Origin: an uncultured Prevotellaceae bacterium
GTDB lineage: Bacteria; Bacteroidota; Bacteroidia; Bacteroidales; Bacteroidaceae
Direction of reading: 5' to 3'
Assembly: GCA_947168395.1 (NCBI GenBank)
Contig: CAMVLT010000023.1
Coordinates: 1 to 52,952, forward strand
Length of the DNA: 52,952 nt
The translations under genes were made by a program, and so were the position numbers. Of the stretch, positions 1-8,524 are shown piece by piece; positions within the stretch are counted from its first letter, which is position 1, and every line of letters begins with the position of its first letter. The notes beneath the pieces are model-generated. The model was not told the DNA's origin and did no database searches. It worked only from the letters and a program-made list of their open reading frames with translations.

Positions 1-1
1 C

Positions 2-3000
2 CAGCGTGTCGTTGCGCTCACCGCCGCCCACACGGCCCACGAAGTTGACCAGCGTGGAGTCCTGGAAGTCGCAGACCACGGGGGCGTTGAACTCGTGCTT
101 GCCCGTCAGCGGGAAGCGGCCCTTGCCCACCATCGTGTGCTCGCCAAGCTTGGCCTCCACATAGTGCTGGCCGATGGGTACGCTGATCCGGTACTCTCCA
201 TTGGCATCGGTCTGCTGCACCTCGCCGTCGTTGGTCTGCAACTGTCCGTCCACATAGAACTGTATGCCCTCCACGGGGATGTTGGTGCCGGCGTATGTGA
301 TGCGGCCCTCCATGGGGAACGACGACACGTCCTCGAAGTCGATGTTGTTGGCGGTCAGGCTCGTCGGGCTGACGAACATCGTGCGCGTGGCGGGCGAGAA
401 CTCATGGACGCCCAGCTCGGGCACGATGCGGTAGTTGGTGCCGCCCTGCTGGAAGGGTACACCTTTGATGATATAGTTACCCTCCTTGTCAGTCATGCCA
501 TAGAGCTTCAGGTGCTGCGGACAGTTGCTGTCGGGCAGCACGTTGACGCCCACCTCGGGGTGGTTCAGCTGGTAGAGGCCGTCCTGGCGGGCAATGTCGA
601 AGGCATAGCGCTGCACGCTCATGCCCTCGTCGAAGGGCCAGTAGAGCACCATGCCGCTCTCCGTGCCGCCCTGTATGCGGGCGTAGTTCTCAGTAATCTC
701 TGCCTCGGTGAGGGCACGCTGCCACAGGCGCACATCGTCGACGAGGCCCTTGAAGCCGCTGCCCTGCGAGCGTGTAGCTGCCGGACCGCCTATGCTCAGC
801 GTGGGCAGGGTGGCGGTGGTGCTGCTGACGGCGTTCCACGTGGTGGCTGCCGCCGTCATCGTGGCTTTCTGCAGGGTCTCCGATCCTACGTAGAAAGTCC
901 ATGTGCCGCCGCTGTAGGTGGCAGCGACGTGGGTGAAGTCGATGTTGTCGAACACAAGACCGGTGAACTCCTTCACCGTCGTGCCGCCCTTCGAGCGGTC
1001 GATGGCATAGAGGTGGAAGCGGCCGCCCGACTCCTTCACGCCTAACTCCAGTGCACCGGCTATCTGCACCAGCTGCTGCTGCGACGCACCGCCGGCTGCC
1101 GTGCTCTGCGGACGTGCCCACAGCTGCAAGGTCAGCGGCTGCTGGCCGTTGAGCACATTGTCATATTTCTCGCTGTTGGCACGCCACTGCAGGCCCGCCC
1201 CATCGCCGTCGATGCGGCGCGAGAGGAACTGCGGCTGGCTGTTGGCCTCGTCGGTGCTCGACTTCACAAGGTTCACCCTGACGTTCTGCACCGGCGTACC
1301 CGAACCGAAGGCTATCTGACCCGTGATGGTGCCGCGGGCCTGCGAGAAGCCGGGGGTGACGGCAGCATCGCTCTTCGTCAACTGGTCGCCGCACTTGGCA
1401 CCGTATGCCTCTACGGTGTACTCATAGTAGGTACCGGCCAGGGGGCGCGTGTCGGTATATTCGTATTCCGTTGCCGTGCCGTGGACGCTGCTGGTCAGCT
1501 CCGTCCAACTGTCGGGGCCTTCAGCACCGATGGGGCGGCGCAGCACGCGGTAGTAGATGTCGTTGACAATGTCGGGGTTCTTCACCTTCCACTTCACTTT
1601 GACCTCCGTCTCCTCCGTTCCCGTCGTGGCGGTCACCTCGCTGATGTAGCTGCCCGACGGCAGGGTGGTGGAGAGGGTGTCGCTGTAGATGACATCTTCG
1701 TCCACGGAGGTTTTGATGCGGTAGGTGATGGGGTCGCATACCGTTCCGCTGAAGTGACTGCTGGCCTCTGTCTCGTTAGGGTCGAGGGGGATGGTCTCGG
1801 TCTTGGAGAGCCACGTCTTCTCGCCGGTCTTCTTGTATTCAATTGTCCACGCCAGCCCCTGAAGGGGGATGCTATACTGCCATTTCAGGAAGACATCCTT
1901 GTCGTAGGTCTTGTCCTGCGTCAGCGTGATGGGCACGTCCAGCTTGGTGCTCCCAGACTGCTCTTCCCACAGGTCGGTGTCGTTGTGAGCGCGATTGTAG
2001 CCGGGTAGCTTAGTAAGGTTGTCCTTGTACTTGCTCTCCAAGATGTCGGGCAGGAAGATGACGCGATAGACGTACTGCTTGCCATAAATGATTTTCTCAT
2101 CTGCCAAGCTCAACTGTGTGGCATTGCCATTGAGCGAACCGACAAGCTCGTAGTTATCCGCTGACTTTCCATTATCGTAGCGGATGACATACCACTTGCC
2201 AGTAGTGCGGCACTCCACGTCCATCGTATTCGATCCGTTGTAGCCTGTCACCTTCTCCTGGCGCGTCCATGTCACAATGTTCTTCTTGTTCCATTTGTCG
2301 AACTCCACTGCCACCGATTTAGGTCGTGTGTAGGGCCTTATGAAACCGTAATCCACCGTTGGTTGGCTTACTCTGAAGACACCATCAAAATTCCTATAAC
2401 CATCAATTCCAGGATCGTGAATGCCAGAATGCGAGTCGTTCTCGATACCTCCCTGATAGCTTACATAGACAGGCACAGTGTAGGCGGCTTTGACCGACGC
2501 TGCTGATGTGACCAGGGGCCAGTAACTGAATGCAACGTCCATTGTCCAATTACTCTTATTTTCGTTTGAGATGGCGAAACCATTGTTCATCTTGCCAATG
2601 GTGACATTGCTGTTTTTCCAGCCATTGTCATTATAGTACAGGTTGAGGTCATAGAATTGGTCTTCCCAGTCCATGTAGGGTACTCCCGTTGCCTTGTAGG
2701 TCAGATTGCCCTCGGTGTCCCAGTCTAATGTAAGGTTGGGCATCGGCTTGTCTGCTGCTATGCCAGAGAATTGAATGTCTTTCTCATATTGCACCCAGTA
2801 CATGGCTCCTCCCTGTCTATAGTCGTTATAGACGGTATGTTTCATAACGATGCGTTTCACACCATCCTTATAAGCCTGACCGTTAGGTAAATAAGATAGA
2901 TAAAAGCTTTTACTGTTCGTTTCTCCGGCGAATACCAGCAAAAACGACCCCCACGTATCGTCAATCGACTGATTAGAAACCGCGTATTTTTTATCAGTTT

Positions 3001-3382
3001 TTTTATGAGACCACTTGGCAACTAAATGTTTCACATCGTCGGAAGTGACTACGGAGATTTCACCTTCAAGTTCGTTACCGCCATCATCTTCTTCGGCATT
3101 GGAATAGAAATATGCCTGCAACCAGATAGACCATCCTGAAATGTATCGGTTCAAGTCAAAAGAACTGCTAGTATAATAATTGGGGGTGACATCAATATTT
3201 GCCAAGTAGTGAAATTTTTGCGCAGTGTACCTGATGTCACCACTATTCTCATGGTATACTTTATCCACTTTCCACTCACTTTGCGCCCACGCCGGACTTC
3301 CCCCTCCCACGAGGAGCAGGAGCATGAGCAATAGCACTTGCAGCCCGAGGCCTCCGTGCCGGTTCTTAGTTTTTTTTCTCAT
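2..3382 (-). CDS. Large secreted multidomain protein (FnIII-like, LamG-like, carboxypeptidase-regulatory-like), 3' end outside window
   Basis: The reading frame is open from the ATG at 3382 through the left edge, giving about 1127 visible residues and no stop. It starts with basic residues, a leucine-rich core and an Ala-Trp-Ala-Gln cleavage region, a clear signal peptide, so the product is exported. Around residues 574-662 there is a fibronectin type III-like segment. Around 715-915 lies a LamG/concanavalin A-like segment ending in 'LVDDVRLWQRALTEAEI', typical of LamG_3 domains. Around 683-712, 940-1014 and 1021-1080 there are carboxypeptidase-regulatory/SdrD-like beta modules ('TDANGEYRISVPIGQ'). 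It is probably a cell-surface or outer-membrane-associated binding protein. Its C-terminus, where a sorting signal would lie, is not visible, so the export route beyond Sec is unknown. Confidence 0.85.
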   Translation of the reverse strand, partial: MRKKTKNRHGGLGLQVLLLMLLLLVGGGSPAWAQSEWKVDKVYHENSGDIRYTAQKFHYLANIDVTPNYYTSSSFDLNRYISGWSIWLQAYFYSNAEEDDGGNELEGEISVVTSDDVKHLVAKWSHKKTDKKYAVSNQSIDDTWGSFLLVFAGETNSKSFYLSYLPNGQAYKDGVKRIVMKHTVYNDYRQGGAMYWVQYEKDIQFSGIAADKPMPNLTLDWDTEGNLTYKATGVPYMDWEDQFYDLNLYYNDNGWKNSNVTIGKMNNGFAISNENKSNWTMDVAFSYWPLVTSAASVKAAYTVPVYVSYQGGIENDSHSGIHDPGIDGYRNFDGVFRVSQPTVDYGFIRPYTRPKSVAVEFDKWNKKNIVTWTRQEKVTGYNGSNTMDVECRTTGKWYVIRYDNGKSADNYELVGSLNGNATQLSLADEKIIYGKQYVYRVIFLPDILESKYKDNLTKLPGYNRAHNDTDLWEEQSGSTKLDVPITLTQDKTYDKDVFLKWQYSIPLQGLAWTIEYKKTGEKTWLSKTETIPLDPNETEASSHFSGTVCDPITYRIKTSVDEDVIYSDTLSTTLPSGSYISEVTATTGTEETEVKVKWKVKNPDIVNDIYYRVLRRPIGAEGPDSWTELTSSVHGTATEYEYTDTRPLAGTYYEYTVEAYGAKCGDQLTKSDAAVTPGFSQARGTITGQIAFGSGTPVQNVRVNLVKSSTDEANSQPQFLSRRIDGDGAGLQWRANSEKYDNVLNGQQPLTLQLWARPQSTAAGGASQQQLVQIAGALELGVKESGGRFHLYAIDRSKGGTTVKEFTGLVFDNIDFTHVAATYSGGTWTFYVGSETLQKATMTAAATTWNAVSSTTATLPTLSIGGPAATRSQGSGFKGLVDDVRLWQRALTEAEITENYARIQGGTESGMVLYWPFDEGMSVQRYAFDIARQDGLYQLNHPEVGVNVLPDSNCPQHLKLYGMTDKEGNYIIKGVPFQQGGTNYRIVPELGVHEFSPATRTMFVSPTSLTANNIDFEDVSSFPMEGRITYAGTNIPVEGIQFYVDGQLQTNDGEVQQTDANGEYRISVPIGQHYVEAKLGEHTMVGKGRFPLTGKHEFNAPVVCDFQDSTLVNFVGRVGGGERNDTL

Positions 3383-3434
3383 TGTAGTTTTGTTTGTTAT
3401 TGTTATTATTATCATTATCAGCAGTGGATGGTCA

Positions 3435-3463
3435 CAAATGTATGGCGTAAGGCAAAAAGCAAT
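3435..3463 (-). promoter_or_regulatory. Bacteroidetes promoter for the large secreted protein
   Basis: On the minus strand TACATTTG (3435-3442) matches the -7 box TAnnTTTG. ATTG (3460-3463) lies 17 bases upstream as the -33 element. It sits about 50 bases before the start codon at 3382. Confidence 0.6.
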
Positions 3464-3622
3464 CAGACCTCCTTGCAAGTTTGCAAGAAAATCCATATAT
3501 TATCGCGTGGACGCCCGCGAAATTTAATATTGTATAATTGGCTGTTAGTACCTTTTCGCTCCGTTGGCATTATTTAACCTCTCTCTGTGGGGCATAGCGT
3601 AGGGGGTGTTGGTTATGTGAAA

Positions 3623-4138
3623 TCAGTCGGCAATCTCCATCATGTCGAAGTACATCAGTCGGGTATGCTCATCCTCGTCCTTCTTCGTCAGGTGGAGAAA
3701 CCCATTCTTCTCGTAGAAGGGAACAGCGGAGAGGTAGGCATCAACAGTGATGAAGCGGAAGGCAGAGTTTGACGAACTTTGGTGAAGCAAGTCTTTCACA
3801 ATGTCCATGAGTCGGCTTCCAACTTGCTGGCCGCGATAGTCTTTTGAGACTGCGAACCGACCTATCTTGATGGTAGGATAACTGCGGAATTGCTTACTTT
3901 GGGGAAAGTTGGAACGTATTTTCTTCCAACGGCTTCCAATCACTTCGTCTTTGCTTACCTTGTCGTTGAGGATACAAAAATAAGCGGCAATACGCCCTTC
4001 ATCTTCCAGAATGAACGTATTGGCGACACGCAGTTCGAGTGACGGCTTCGCATCCTCAAACAAAAATTTGTTGAGTTGGTCGTCTCCGCAATCGAAGTCG
4101 GTCAACTCGTAGTCAGGAGTCAAGCGAACAAGAATCAT
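3623..4138 (-). CDS. GNAT-family N-acetyltransferase, probable toxin of a toxin-antitoxin pair
   Basis: The 171-residue protein is a single GNAT domain. The acetyl-CoA-binding motif A is visible at about residues 101-110 ('YRGQQVGSRL') and the conserved 'VPFYEKNGF' near 139-147 contains the usual catalytic-region tyrosine. Length and architecture fit the TacT/AtaT-like toxins that acetylate aminoacyl-tRNA, rather than RimI-type enzymes. Three bases separate it from an upstream small basic/acidic protein on the same strand, the order expected for antitoxin then toxin. The substrate cannot be read from sequence, so the toxin role is inference from family and pairing; a housekeeping acetyltransferase remains possible. 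Confidence 0.75.
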   Translation of the reverse strand: MILVRLTPDYELTDFDCGDDQLNKFLFEDAKPSLELRVANTFILEDEGRIAAYFCILNDKVSKDEVIGSRWKKIRSNFPQSKQFRSYPTIKIGRFAVSKDYRGQQVGSRLMDIVKDLLHQSSSNSAFRFITVDAYLSAVPFYEKNGFLHLTKKDEDEHTRLMYFDMMEIAD

Positions 4139-4141
4139 GAA

Positions 4142-4312
4142 TCAGATGCAAACATTGATGTATTTCTTTGCCTCTGCCACTCGTGCCTCAAACTTGCGGC
4201 GGTTCTCAGCCCGTTGCTCCTTGCTCATGTGCTCTACCTCCAGCCTTCGCATCTCGAAGTTGAAGGCATCCTCGCCCTTCAATACGGGGGTTTCTCTGAT
4301 AGGTCTTGCCAT
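4142..4312 (-). CDS. Small antitoxin-like protein paired with the GNAT toxin
   Basis: A 56-residue protein starting 'MARPIRETPVLKGEDA', with a charged helical C-terminal half. I recall the N-terminal phrase from small Bacteroidales proteins upstream of GNAT genes; no named DNA-binding fold is evident. A longer frame begins at 4354, but the -7 box at 4344-4351 lies inside that extension, so transcription would start downstream of it and the ATG at 4312 is preferred. Stop and toxin start are 3 bases apart, implying one transcript and probable autoregulation. Confidence 0.6.
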   Translation of the reverse strand: MARPIRETPVLKGEDAFNFEMRRLEVEHMSKEQRAENRRKFEARVAEAKKYINVCI

Positions 4313-4343
4313 AATAATGCGCATTAAGATGAATATTCGTGTG

Positions 4344-4351
4344 CAAAGGTA
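4344..4351 (-). promoter_or_regulatory. -7 box of the GNAT toxin-antitoxin operon
   Basis: TACCTTTG on the minus strand, about 32 bases upstream of the antitoxin ATG. No good -33 TTTG is visible at the usual spacing. Confidence 0.5.
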
Positions 4352-4432
4352 CAAAAAATATTGTAATTATGCTCCGATACGGAAGAAAATCTTCTTAAAA
4401 GGACGCATTTTGAGGTCTTTTGAGGTACTTAT

Positions 4433-4618
4433 GCCTCATCAGTCTGGCCGGCGACCCCTTCCCCGGCACCGGCAACACCACGCTGCTCTCCGACCATCCG
4501 CCGCGCCCGTCGGCTCGCCGACACAAAACGGATTCCGCCGGGGCTGCGCTGCGGCAGTCTCGGCGGATAAAATCTCTCGGGTGCGTGCCCTCTGCGATCA
4601 CCGTGTAGCTGATGAGGC
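4433..4618. repeat. GC-rich segment bounded by 10-bp inverted repeats
   Basis: GCCTCATCAG at 4433-4442 is the exact reverse complement of CTGATGAGGC at 4609-4618. The interior is strikingly GC-rich compared with the AT-rich flanks and has no convincing protein in any frame. The right repeat also encodes part of a YafQ-like fragment, so it may be native toxin sequence matched by chance or by the insertion mechanism. Confidence 0.35.
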
Positions 4619-4674
4619 AGATATTTCTCTGGCAACTTACCTTCTGTAGCAAGTATGCGGATTGCCTCTTCTAT
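4597..4674 (-). pseudogene. Remnant of a YafQ-family toxin gene
   Basis: In one minus-strand frame, 26 codons after a TGA (4675-4677) encode 'IEEAIRILATEGKLPEKY' followed by 'LPHQLHGD'. This matches the central part of YafQ-type RNase toxins (compare 'LPEKNRDHQLHGD' in the intact toxin at 34538-34843). Both the N-terminal part and the catalytic C-terminal part ('YRECHI', 'WLLIY') are missing; the frame instead runs into the GC-rich segment. It is a decayed toxin-antitoxin locus next to an intact GNAT pair. Confidence 0.5.
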
Positions 4675-4690
4675 TCAAGACACTGTTGGA

Positions 4691-4812
4691 GATCATGGGG
4701 TCGGTTCTTCTGATCATTTTCAGGAGCCCGTCATTTTGATTATGATTCATTGCTGTCTCAATTCTCATGTTATTTGCCTTGATAAGTGATCAGCAGAACC
4801 GACCCCATGATC
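4691..4812. repeat. 122-bp element with near-perfect 26-bp terminal inverted repeats
   Basis: The arm at 4691-4716 and the reverse complement of 4787-4812 agree at 25 of 26 positions. The 70-base core encodes nothing evident. Size and arms resemble a MITE, although no clear target duplication is seen. A large cruciform or long hairpin transcript is also possible. Confidence 0.6.
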
Positions 4813-4903
4813 CAGAAAGTAAAAAAAGGTGCACCCCGTACCCCCTTTTGATTTATCTAACTGTTTACCAACTATTTAACAGGGGCATGATGTGCCAAAA
4901 AAA

Positions 4904-5185
4904 GTGCCCCTAACATGCCCCTAACATGCCCCCCCCCAAAAAAACAGTCACTTTCGGAATGTGGCTTAGATTTTGGGTATAGGCGCACGGTTATTTGCGT
5001 ATAGACAAAAGGTTGTTTGCGTATAGGCGAACGGTTGTTTGCGTATAGACGCAAGGTAGTTTAGACGGCAGTTGGTACGGGTTTAGACGGCAGTTGGTAA
5101 CGGTTTGAACGGCAGTTGGTACGGGTTTAGGCATGTGCTTCATTTGTTTTCATGGGGGCACGTTAGGGGCACGTTGGGGGCACGT
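4904..5185. repeat. Seven 22-bp iteron-like direct repeats flanked by inverted GGGGCAC tracts
   Basis: Seven contiguous 22-base units run from 4975 to 5128. The first four are variants of GCGTATAGRCGMANGGTTGTTT; the last three are variants of AGACGGCAGTTGGTACGGGTTT. The left flank (4904-4937) has repeated GTGCCCCTAACAT; the right flank (5154-5185) has GGGGGCACGTTAGGGGCACGT, so the flanks form an imperfect inverted pair. No gene lies between 4675 and 5341. The layout recalls plasmid iterons, but no replication initiator is adjacent. Confidence 0.6.
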
Positions 5186-5341
5186 TTTTCAGGCAAACGC
5201 GCCCCCTATAGCTTACTGATATTCAGACGGTTGAATCAAAAAGGGGCACAAGGGGCATACTTTTTGGTGGAAAAGCCTATATAGAGCATCCATCCGTAGC
5301 GCTTATCGACAACAGCGACAGGCGAGGCAGGACGAACAGCT

Positions 5342-6091
5342 CTATTTCAGATCCAGCTCCACCGGGCAATGGTCGGAGCCGAGAATGGATGTATGGATTT
5401 TGGCATCCTCTACCCTATCCATCAGGCGGTCGCTCACCACGAAATAGTCAATGCGCCAGCCGGCATTCTTCTGACGGGCCTGGAAACGGTATGACCACCA
5501 TGAATAGGTGACCTGCTCGGGATAGAGCGTACGGAAGGTGTCCTTGAAGCCACAGGCCAACAGGTCGGTGAACTTCTGGCGCTCCTCGTCGGTGAAGCCG
5601 GCATTGCGGCGGTTGGTCTTGGGGTTCTTGATGTCAATCTCCTCGTGAGCCACGTTCAGGTCGCCACAAAGGATGACGGGCTTCACGGCGTCGAGGTGCT
5701 TGAGATACTGGCGGAAGTGGTCCTCCCACGACATACGGTAATCCAAGCGGCGCAAGCCGTCCTGTGAATTGGGGGTGTAGCAGCACACCAAGTAGAAGTC
5801 GGCCATCTCAAGTGTGATGACGCGGCCCTCGTGGTCGTGCTCGTCGATGCCCAAGCCGTAGGCTACACTCAGCGGCTTGTGCTTGGTATAAATGGCCGTG
5901 CCGGAATAGCCTTTCTTGTCGGCATAGTTCCAGTACGACTCATAGCCTTCAAACGCGAGGTCGAGCTGACCGGCCTGCATCTTTGTTTCCTGCAGACAAA
6001 AGAAATCAGCGTCCATCTCTCGGAAGATGTCGCTGAAGCCTTTGCCCTCGCAGGCCCTCAGACCGTTGACGTTCCAACTGACAAGTTTCAT
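5342..6091 (-). CDS. xth: Exodeoxyribonuclease III
   Basis: Apurinic/apyrimidinic endonuclease and 3'-5' exonuclease of base excision repair. The 249-residue protein starts '[16 protein letters not shown]', the canonical Xth N-terminus; an upstream in-frame start at 6202 would add a non-homologous tail and overlap ribH, so 6091 is used. Motifs in order: 'LQETKM' (metal-binding Glu), 'CGDLNVAH' (Asp/Asn pair), 'WRIDYFV', and C-terminal 'GSDHCPVEL' with the catalytic Asp-His. It follows ribH by 16 bases and is probably the last gene of the TPR-ribH-xth operon. Confidence 0.95.
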   Translation of the reverse strand: MKLVSWNVNGLRACEGKGFSDIFREMDADFFCLQETKMQAGQLDLAFEGYESYWNYADKKGYSGTAIYTKHKPLSVAYGLGIDEHDHEGRVITLEMADFYLVCCYTPNSQDGLRRLDYRMSWEDHFRQYLKHLDAVKPVILCGDLNVAHEEIDIKNPKTNRRNAGFTDEERQKFTDLLACGFKDTFRTLYPEQVTYSWWSYRFQARQKNAGWRIDYFVVSDRLMDRVEDAKIHTSILGSDHCPVELDLK

Positions 6092-6107
6092 GGCGCCACG
6101 GTATGGG

Positions 6108-6578
6108 TTAGAACTTTGCCATCTTGATAGCCACCACGGCACACTCGTCGCCCTTGTTGCCCAAGCGGCCACCTGCGCGGTCCTTGGCCTGCTGCAGGTC
6201 ATTGGTGGTGAGCAGCCCGTAGATGACGGGGATGTTGTTGGTGGCGTTCAGTCGGGCAATGCCCTGAGTGACCCCCTGACAGATATAGTCGAAATGGGGG
6301 GTCTCGCCCCTGATGACGCTGCCGAGCACGATGATGGCATCGTAGCCATCGTTGAGGGTCATCTGGCGGGCACCGTAGATGAGCTCAAAGGAGCCGGGAA
6401 CGGTCTTGACATGTATATTCTCAGGCAAAGCGCCGTGCTTCTCGAGTGTGCTGACACACCCTTGAAGCAAGGCGCCTGTAATTTCGGGATTCCACTCGGC
6501 CACCACGATGCCGAAAATCATGTTCGAGGCATCGGGAACATTTGCAGTATTGTACTCCGACAGATTCTTGGTTGCCAT
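6108..6578 (-). CDS. ribH: 6,7-dimethyl-8-ribityllumazine synthase
   Basis: Penultimate step of riboflavin synthesis: condenses 5-amino-6-ribitylaminouracil with 3,4-dihydroxy-2-butanone 4-phosphate. The 156 residues match the full family length. Visible signatures are 'VAEWNPEIT' near the N-terminus, '[11 protein letters not shown]', '[17 protein letters not shown]' with the catalytic His, and 'PVIYGLLTT'. It starts 3 bases after the upstream TPR gene ends and sits directly before xth on the same strand, so the three are likely co-transcribed. Confidence 0.95.
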   Translation of the reverse strand: MATKNLSEYNTANVPDASNMIFGIVVAEWNPEITGALLQGCVSTLEKHGALPENIHVKTVPGSFELIYGARQMTLNDGYDAIIVLGSVIRGETPHFDYICQGVTQGIARLNATNNIPVIYGLLTTNDLQQAKDRAGGRLGNKGDECAVVAIKMAKF

Positions 6579-6581
6579 AGC

Positions 6582-7262
6582 TTATTTTGCGCTTGCACGC
6601 TCAATGTAAGCGTCAATGGTCTGATAGCTCATAGAGTTGAAGTACTTGTCCTTCACGGTCTGATAGAGCTTCAGAGCCTCCTCCTTCTTACCCTGGCTCT
6701 CCAGGATTTCACCGGCCTGGACGAGGAAGGTGGGCGACAGCGAATTGTTGTCGGCCTTCTCGGCAGCCTTCTTCAGGGTCTCCACAGCCTTGTCGAGCTG
6801 GTCGACATGGGCGTATGCGTTGCCTAACGCGCCGAGGGCAGCGGGAGAAATCATCTGGTCGTCCTTGGCATCGAACTTCTCGATGAAGCTGATGGCCTCC
6901 TGCCACTTCTCCATCTGGGCGTAGCAGAGTCCGGCATAGAGGTTGGCCAAGTTACCGGCATCGCCACCTAACTCGGAAGCCAGCTTGGCAAAGCCCACGA
7001 AACCAGTGCTGTCGCCGTTGAGTGCCTTGTCGAACTGCTCGCTGGCGAAGTACTCCTGACCCTTGGCCAGCGTGGTGTTGGCTTTCTGGGTATTGGGAAC
7101 CGACACGTAGTTGTGATACAGGATGCAACCGGCCACGATGACCACGAAAGCCACGACGGCGCCGATAATCTGTTTCTGATACTTGAGGAAGAATGCCTCG
7201 TGCTTGCTGAGCGTCTCCTCTACGGGAGTCTGTGCGCTCGTCTGATTGTTTTGTTTTGCCAT
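6582..7262 (-). CDS. Membrane-anchored tetratricopeptide repeat protein (YfgM-like)
   Basis: A charged N-terminus is followed by one transmembrane segment (about residues 27-49, 'QIIGAVVAFVVIVAGCILYH') and then TPR-like helices to the C-terminus, so most of the protein probably lies in the periplasm. Architecture resembles YfgM/tetratricopeptide chaperone-type proteins; the client is unknown. The frame also has an ATG at 7289 only about 8 bases after the predicted transcription start, so the ATG at 7262 ('MAKQNNQ') is preferred but not proven. First gene of the operon with ribH and xth. Confidence 0.8.
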   Translation of the reverse strand: MAKQNNQTSAQTPVEETLSKHEAFFLKYQKQIIGAVVAFVVIVAGCILYHNYVSVPNTQKANTTLAKGQEYFASEQFDKALNGDSTGFVGFAKLASELGGDAGNLANLYAGLCYAQMEKWQEAISFIEKFDAKDDQMISPAALGALGNAYAHVDQLDKAVETLKKAAEKADNNSLSPTFLVQAGEILESQGKKEEALKLYQTVKDKYFNSMSYQTIDAYIERASAK

Positions 7263-7303
7263 TATTTTTGTTGTTTTTTTGAATGCCATACTTTTTGCGG
7301 GTG

Positions 7304-7311
7304 CAAAGATA
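7304..7311 (-). promoter_or_regulatory. -7 box for the TPR-ribH-xth operon
   Basis: TATCTTTG on the minus strand. The segment just upstream is an AT-rich repeat (7321-7352) and no clear -33 TTTG at standard spacing is present. Confidence 0.5.
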
Positions 7312-7320
7312 CTGCTTTAA

Positions 7321-7352
7321 ATTGACAATTGATAATTGGCAATTGACAATTA
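7321..7352. repeat. Short low-complexity repeat of TTGACAATTG-type units
   Basis: Successive AATTGACAATTGATAATTGG-type units with dyad symmetry occupy the gap between two divergent promoters. Confidence 0.5.
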
Positions 7353-7408
7353 TACTTATTTTAACTTTTTTTTGTTACAAAGAAAGGTGAACGTCTATCA
7401 ATTTGTGT

Positions 7409-7416
7409 TATCTTTG
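7409..7416 (+). promoter_or_regulatory. -7 box of recF
   Basis: TATCTTTG ends only 4 bases before the recF ATG at 7421, so the transcript is predicted to be leaderless or nearly so. Confidence 0.55.
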
Positions 7417-7420
7417 CACC

Positions 7421-8512
7421 ATGATTCTCGAAAAGCTGTCGCTCATCAACTACAAGAACATAGAAGAGGCCACCTTGGAACTGTCGCCCAAGATGAACTG
7501 CTTCATCGGCCACAACGGGGCCGGCAAGACCAACGTGCTCGATGCGGTCTACTACCTCTCGTTCTGCCACTCGGCCTCCAACCCCGTCGACTCGCAGGTT
7601 ATACATCACGGCCAGGACTTCATGGTGATAGAAGGTTTCTATGCCGACAATCTGACCATCTACTGCGGCATGAAGCGGGGCACGAAGAAGCACTTCAAGC
7701 GCAACAAGAAGGAGTACAAGCGGCTGTCGGAACACATAGGGCTGATACCCATTGTGATGATCTCGCCTGCCGACACCTATTTAATAGAAGGGGGCAGCGA
7801 GGAGCGGCGGCGGCTGATGGACGTGGTCATAGCACAGATAGACCATCAATACATGGACGCCCTGACACGCTACAACAAGGCACTACAACAGCGCAACACC
7901 CTGCTGAAGCAGGACGAGGAGCCCGACCCCGACATCATGAGCATCTGGGAGGAACAGATGGCAGCGGCAGGCGAGGACATCTACCACCGCAGAGCGGCTT
8001 TCACGGAGGAGCTGACGCCCCTGTTCCAGCAGTACTACCAGCGCATATCGGGAGGTCACGAGCAGGTGTCGCTCAGCTACGTGAGCCACTGCCAGCGCGG
8101 CCCCTTGTTAGAGGTCATCCAGCGCGACCGCTGGAAGGACCGCGCCATCGGTTACTCGCTGCACGGCGTACACCGCGACGACCTGGAAATCATGCTCGAC
8201 GGCCATCTGATGAAGCGCGAAGGCTCACAGGGCCAGCAGAAGACTTTTGTCATAGCTTTGAAGCTCGCCCAGTTTGAACTGCTGAAGCGCACCCACACGG
8301 CTTCGTCGAACGTCCCCATCCTGCTGCTCGACGACATCTTCGACAAGCTCGATGCCCAGCGGGTGGAGCAGATAGTGGGCATGGTGTCGGGCGACGACTT
8401 CGGACAGATTTTCATTACTGACACGAACCGAGAGCACTTAGACCAGATTCTGGCAGCTTCTTCGCACGACTATAAGATATTCCATGTGGAACATGGGACA
8501 ATTACGAATTAA
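7421..8512 (+). CDS. recF: DNA replication and repair protein RecF
   Basis: SMC-like ATPase that helps load RecA at single-stranded gaps with RecO and RecR. The 363 residues contain Walker A 'GHNGAGKTN' (about residues 30-38), the family signature 'REGSQGQQKTFVIALKLAQ', and Walker B 'ILLLDDIFDKLD' followed by 'ITDTNRE'. An upstream in-frame TTG at 7403 overlaps the -7 box and is rejected. The gene heads a short operon with the DUF721 gene 12 bases downstream, a pairing also common around dnaA/dnaN regions in other bacteria. Confidence 0.95.
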   Translation: MILEKLSLINYKNIEEATLELSPKMNCFIGHNGAGKTNVLDAVYYLSFCHSASNPVDSQVIHHGQDFMVIEGFYADNLTIYCGMKRGTKKHFKRNKKEYKRLSEHIGLIPIVMISPADTYLIEGGSEERRRLMDVVIAQIDHQYMDALTRYNKALQQRNTLLKQDEEPDPDIMSIWEEQMAAAGEDIYHRRAAFTEELTPLFQQYYQRISGGHEQVSLSYVSHCQRGPLLEVIQRDRWKDRAIGYSLHGVHRDDLEIMLDGHLMKREGSQGQQKTFVIALKLAQFELLKRTHTASSNVPILLLDDIFDKLDAQRVEQIVGMVSGDDFGQIFITDTNREHLDQILAASSHDYKIFHVEHGTITN

Positions 8513-8524
8513 GAGTTATCTGAT

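Noticed and set aside
95..1045. A 316-codon plus-strand frame over the large secreted protein
   Set aside because: It mirrors the opposite-strand gene in GC-rich DNA, has no family signature and is composed of His/Val/Leu/Ala-rich antisense-type sequence. The minus-strand frame is open over the whole 3.4 kb and has domains and a signal peptide.
4872..5054. A 60-codon minus-strand frame across the 22-bp repeats
   Set aside because: It is only translation of the repeat units (YANNRSPIRKQPFVYT-like) and has no promoter or family.
4975..5128. CRISPR array
   Set aside because: The 22-base units are contiguous with no spacers, vary between units and have no cas genes nearby.
7403..7420. TTG start extending RecF by six residues
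   Set aside because: The extension overlaps the -7 box; the ATG at 7421 gives the normal RecF N-terminus.
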